Shown here piece by piece: positions 6,782 through 8,273 of a DNA stretch of 8,273 nt (positions within the stretch are counted from its first letter, which is position 1; each line of letters starts with the position of its first letter). The DNA lies in contig NJEL02000071.1 in NCBI GenBank assembly GCA_002254825.2, forward strand, positions 1-8,273, given 5' to 3'. The notes beneath the pieces were generated by a model, which did not search any database, had not been told where the DNA came from, and worked only from the letters and a program-made list of their open reading frames with translations. Made by a program: the position numbers and the translations under genes. The DNA is from Methanosarcinales archaeon ex4572_44. GTDB lineage: Archaea; Halobacteriota; Methanosarcinia; Methanosarcinales; EX4572-44.

Positions 6782-6870
6782 ACGTTTTTACGAGCAAATA
6801 ATTGGCATATAATAGTAATAGAGACGAAGTAAATTTAAGTATTATTCATTCAAAAAATAACCAATAGTTG

Positions 6871-6880
6871 TATATAAAAA
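6871..6880 (+). promoter_or_regulatory. TATA box upstream of the radical SAM operon
   Basis: TATATAAAAA is the strongest TATA-like element in the AT-rich gap 6782-6952, implying a transcript start near 6902. A second, weaker element CTATAAAGG lies at 6929-6937. An inverted repeat CCTATC (6897-6902) and GATAGG (6923-6928), with CTT/AAG inside, could form a hairpin at the 5' end of the leader. The gap shows no other gene. Confidence 0.5.
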
Positions 6881-6952
6881 GGTTTTCAAAATATTTCCTA
6901 TCTTAGCAGCTTCCAAAAGTTTGATAGGCTATAAAGGTTCAGTTGAGTGGTG

Positions 6953-7942
6953 ATGGATACTGGTTCTCGCATGGTTCGTGCTTCGATCGGTACGCTTGGG
7001 GTGCTTGGTATGGAACTGGTTTTTATGGACTCTCCACCGACGACAGCATATCTCCAGATCTATTCAGAAGAGCGTTGCAGAGCCAACTGCAGGTTCTGTG
7101 CGCAGGCACGAGGCTCGGAGGCAGATCTGACCCGTATAGCTCGAGGTATCTACCCACCTGTTGAACTTGCAACCGTGGTGGAGCGACTCGGGAAAGCCTA
7201 TGTGCATGGTTACATCAGGCGTGTCTGTATCCAAACTATGATGACGGCGGGCATGTGGGAGGATGCCACAACTCTTATCAGAGAGGTTAGAAGAACCTCT
7301 CATGTCCCTATCTCGTTTTCGACGCATCCACTTGGTGTGGAACGATACCACACATTGAAGGAACTTGGTGTTGAACACCTGACAATTCCGCTTGATGCCT
7401 GCACAGAAGAATTGTTCGATGAAATAAAGGGCAGGGGCGCAAACAGCCCTCACTGTTGGAGTGCACACCTGTCAGGGCTTGCTGATGCTCTTCACGTCTT
7501 TGGACCAGGAAAGGTTGGTACGCACCTCATAATCGGCATGGGTGAGAGCGACGAGGATGCGATACGGCGGATCGACCAGTTGTGCAGAGACGGAATAATT
7601 ACAGCACTATTTGCATATACCAGTGTTAAAAGTTCCAGAATGCATTATAATTGCTGTGATCCGAGCCATTATCGAAGGGTGCAGCTTGCACACCACCTGA
7701 TCTACACAGGAATTGACAGATACGATGAAATGAGATTTGAAGACGGTAGAGTAGTAAATTATGGAATTGGCACAGAGCTGCTCGATAGAGTGGTTAGGGC
7801 TGGCGAAGCTTTCCAGACCACTGGTTGTCCAGCATGCAACAGACCCTACGCAACAGAGACACACAGAAGTATGCGAAACTTCCCCCAGAAACCAACAGAA
7901 TCACAACTGGAAGGGATCAGAAAAGAGCTGGACATGCCATGA
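6953..7942 (+). CDS. Biotin-synthase-like radical SAM protein, probable LipS-type lipoyl synthase subunit
   Basis: Radical SAM enzyme with the canonical CxxxCxxC cluster motif, CRANCRFC (Cys42, 46, 49 counted from this start), set in a biotin-synthase-like context ending AQAR. The N-terminus VRASIGTLGVLGMELV and the C-terminus with GCPACNRPY (Cys292, 295) and NFPQKPTE match what I recall of the biotin-synthase-related group (COG2516 type) containing one half of the archaeal lipoyl synthase LipS1/LipS2, which inserts two sulfurs into octanoyl groups on carrier proteins. The C-terminal CxxC and a Cys-Cys pair in YNCCDPSHYRR could hold an auxiliary Fe-S cluster. Starts at GTG 6947, GTG 6950, ATG 6953 and ATG 6971 are all possible; GAGTGGTG directly before 6953 makes this uncertain by a few codons. 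Its stop overlaps the next gene's start (ATGA). Radical SAM assignment is secure; the lipoyl role is inferred. Confidence 0.8.
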   Translation: MDTGSRMVRASIGTLGVLGMELVFMDSPPTTAYLQIYSEERCRANCRFCAQARGSEADLTRIARGIYPPVELATVVERLGKAYVHGYIRRVCIQTMMTAGMWEDATTLIREVRRTSHVPISFSTHPLGVERYHTLKELGVEHLTIPLDACTEELFDEIKGRGANSPHCWSAHLSGLADALHVFGPGKVGTHLIIGMGESDEDAIRRIDQLCRDGIITALFAYTSVKSSRMHYNCCDPSHYRRVQLAHHLIYTGIDRYDEMRFEDGRVVNYGIGTELLDRVVRAGEAFQTTGCPACNRPYATETHRSMRNFPQKPTESQLEGIRKELDMP

Positions 7943-8273
7943 CCACAGCAGAAAGGATTGCGGCAGAAGAGATATCGCACCTCACCCTCGTCTCCAAATC
8001 GCTGAAAGACGAGATGCTCAAATCGTTCACCAGGCGAATTGAATTATTCGAAAACGTGATCCACTTCTACCCACAACCATTCACACCGCTCTCGCTCACC
8101 GCAGACAGATGCCAACTCTCCTGCAAGCACTGCAACAAACATTATCTCCAACACATGATCGATGCCAGCCAGAACCTCGCCGACGTGGCAGAACAATTAC
8201 ACAATAGAGGAACAATAGGTATTATTCTAAGTGGAGGGAGCACCAGAGATGGATACGTGCCACTTTACCAGCA
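7939..8273 (+). CDS. Second biotin-synthase-like radical SAM protein, partial at window end
   Basis: ATG at 7939 overlaps the preceding stop by four bases, so the two are translationally coupled in one operon. The visible 111 codons begin MTTAERIAAEEISH and lead into FTPLSLTADRCQLSCKHC, a CxxxCxxC radical SAM motif (third cysteine near residue 66) followed by NKHYLQHM, then IGIILSGGSTRDGYVPL, the segment that normally contacts S-adenosylmethionine. This N-terminal helical extension plus LSCKHCNxHYLxHM is what I recall of the COG1856 'biotin synthase homologue' group. Paired with the upstream gene it fits the LipS1/LipS2 two-enzyme lipoyl synthase, in which each protein is thought to add one sulfur. 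The 3' end is outside the window, so length and C-terminal ligands cannot be judged. Confidence 0.8.
   Translation, partial: MTTAERIAAEEISHLTLVSKSLKDEMLKSFTRRIELFENVIHFYPQPFTPLSLTADRCQLSCKHCNKHYLQHMIDASQNLADVAEQLHNRGTIGIILSGGSTRDGYVPLYQ

Noticed and set aside
7761..8042. Plus-strand frame spanning the junction of the two radical SAM genes
   Set aside because: It overlaps both conserved genes in a different frame and has no domain-like sequence; the real second gene starts at 7939.

Overview
The window looks like a stretch of an archaeal chromosome, most likely from a euryarchaeon related to methanogens or methane/alkane-oxidising lineages (Methanosarcinales, ANME or Archaeoglobi-like). The evidence is an archaeal-type Trm5 tRNA methyltransferase, TATA boxes about 27-29 bases upstream of start codons with almost no leader, GTG/TTG start codons, a CcmA/CcmB haem-export pair as in cytochrome-bearing archaea, and a pair of biotin-synthase-like radical SAM proteins. 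The exact lineage cannot be fixed from the sequence alone.

Layout, left to right. (1) 1-475: an AT-rich hypothetical gene, possibly cut by the window edge, with an Rx4H motif suggestive of a HEPN domain. (2) 654-1658: trm5. (3) 1672-2960, minus strand, tail-to-tail with trm5: an intact ccmA followed by a ccmB carrying two separate lesions. One is loss of the first membrane helix with a frame change near codon 11; the other is a perfect 16-base tandem duplication that shifts the frame again. (4) 2961-3298: a gap holding oppositely oriented promoters for ccmA and the aspartokinase, and a possible 3' remnant of another gene. (5) 3299-4711: monofunctional aspartokinase with two ACT domains. (6) 4745-5524: a TIR-like/deoxyribosyltransferase-like domain joined to a charged helical region and one TPR unit, a possible defence or signalling protein. 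(7) 5603-6781: argininosuccinate synthase, preceded by a short leader rich in inverted repeats. (8) 6782-6952: an AT-rich gap with promoters and a weak hairpin. (9) 6953 to the window end: two overlapping radical SAM genes (ATGA junction), the second cut by the window edge, resembling the two-component archaeal lipoyl synthase LipS1/LipS2.

Most genes are core metabolism (tRNA modification, the aspartate-family pathway, arginine synthesis, probable lipoate synthesis) and are not one pathway. The features most worth attention are the decaying ccmB, the TIR-like/TPR protein, the HEPN candidate and the radical SAM pair. I see no CRISPR array, rRNA, tRNA, transposase or origin.
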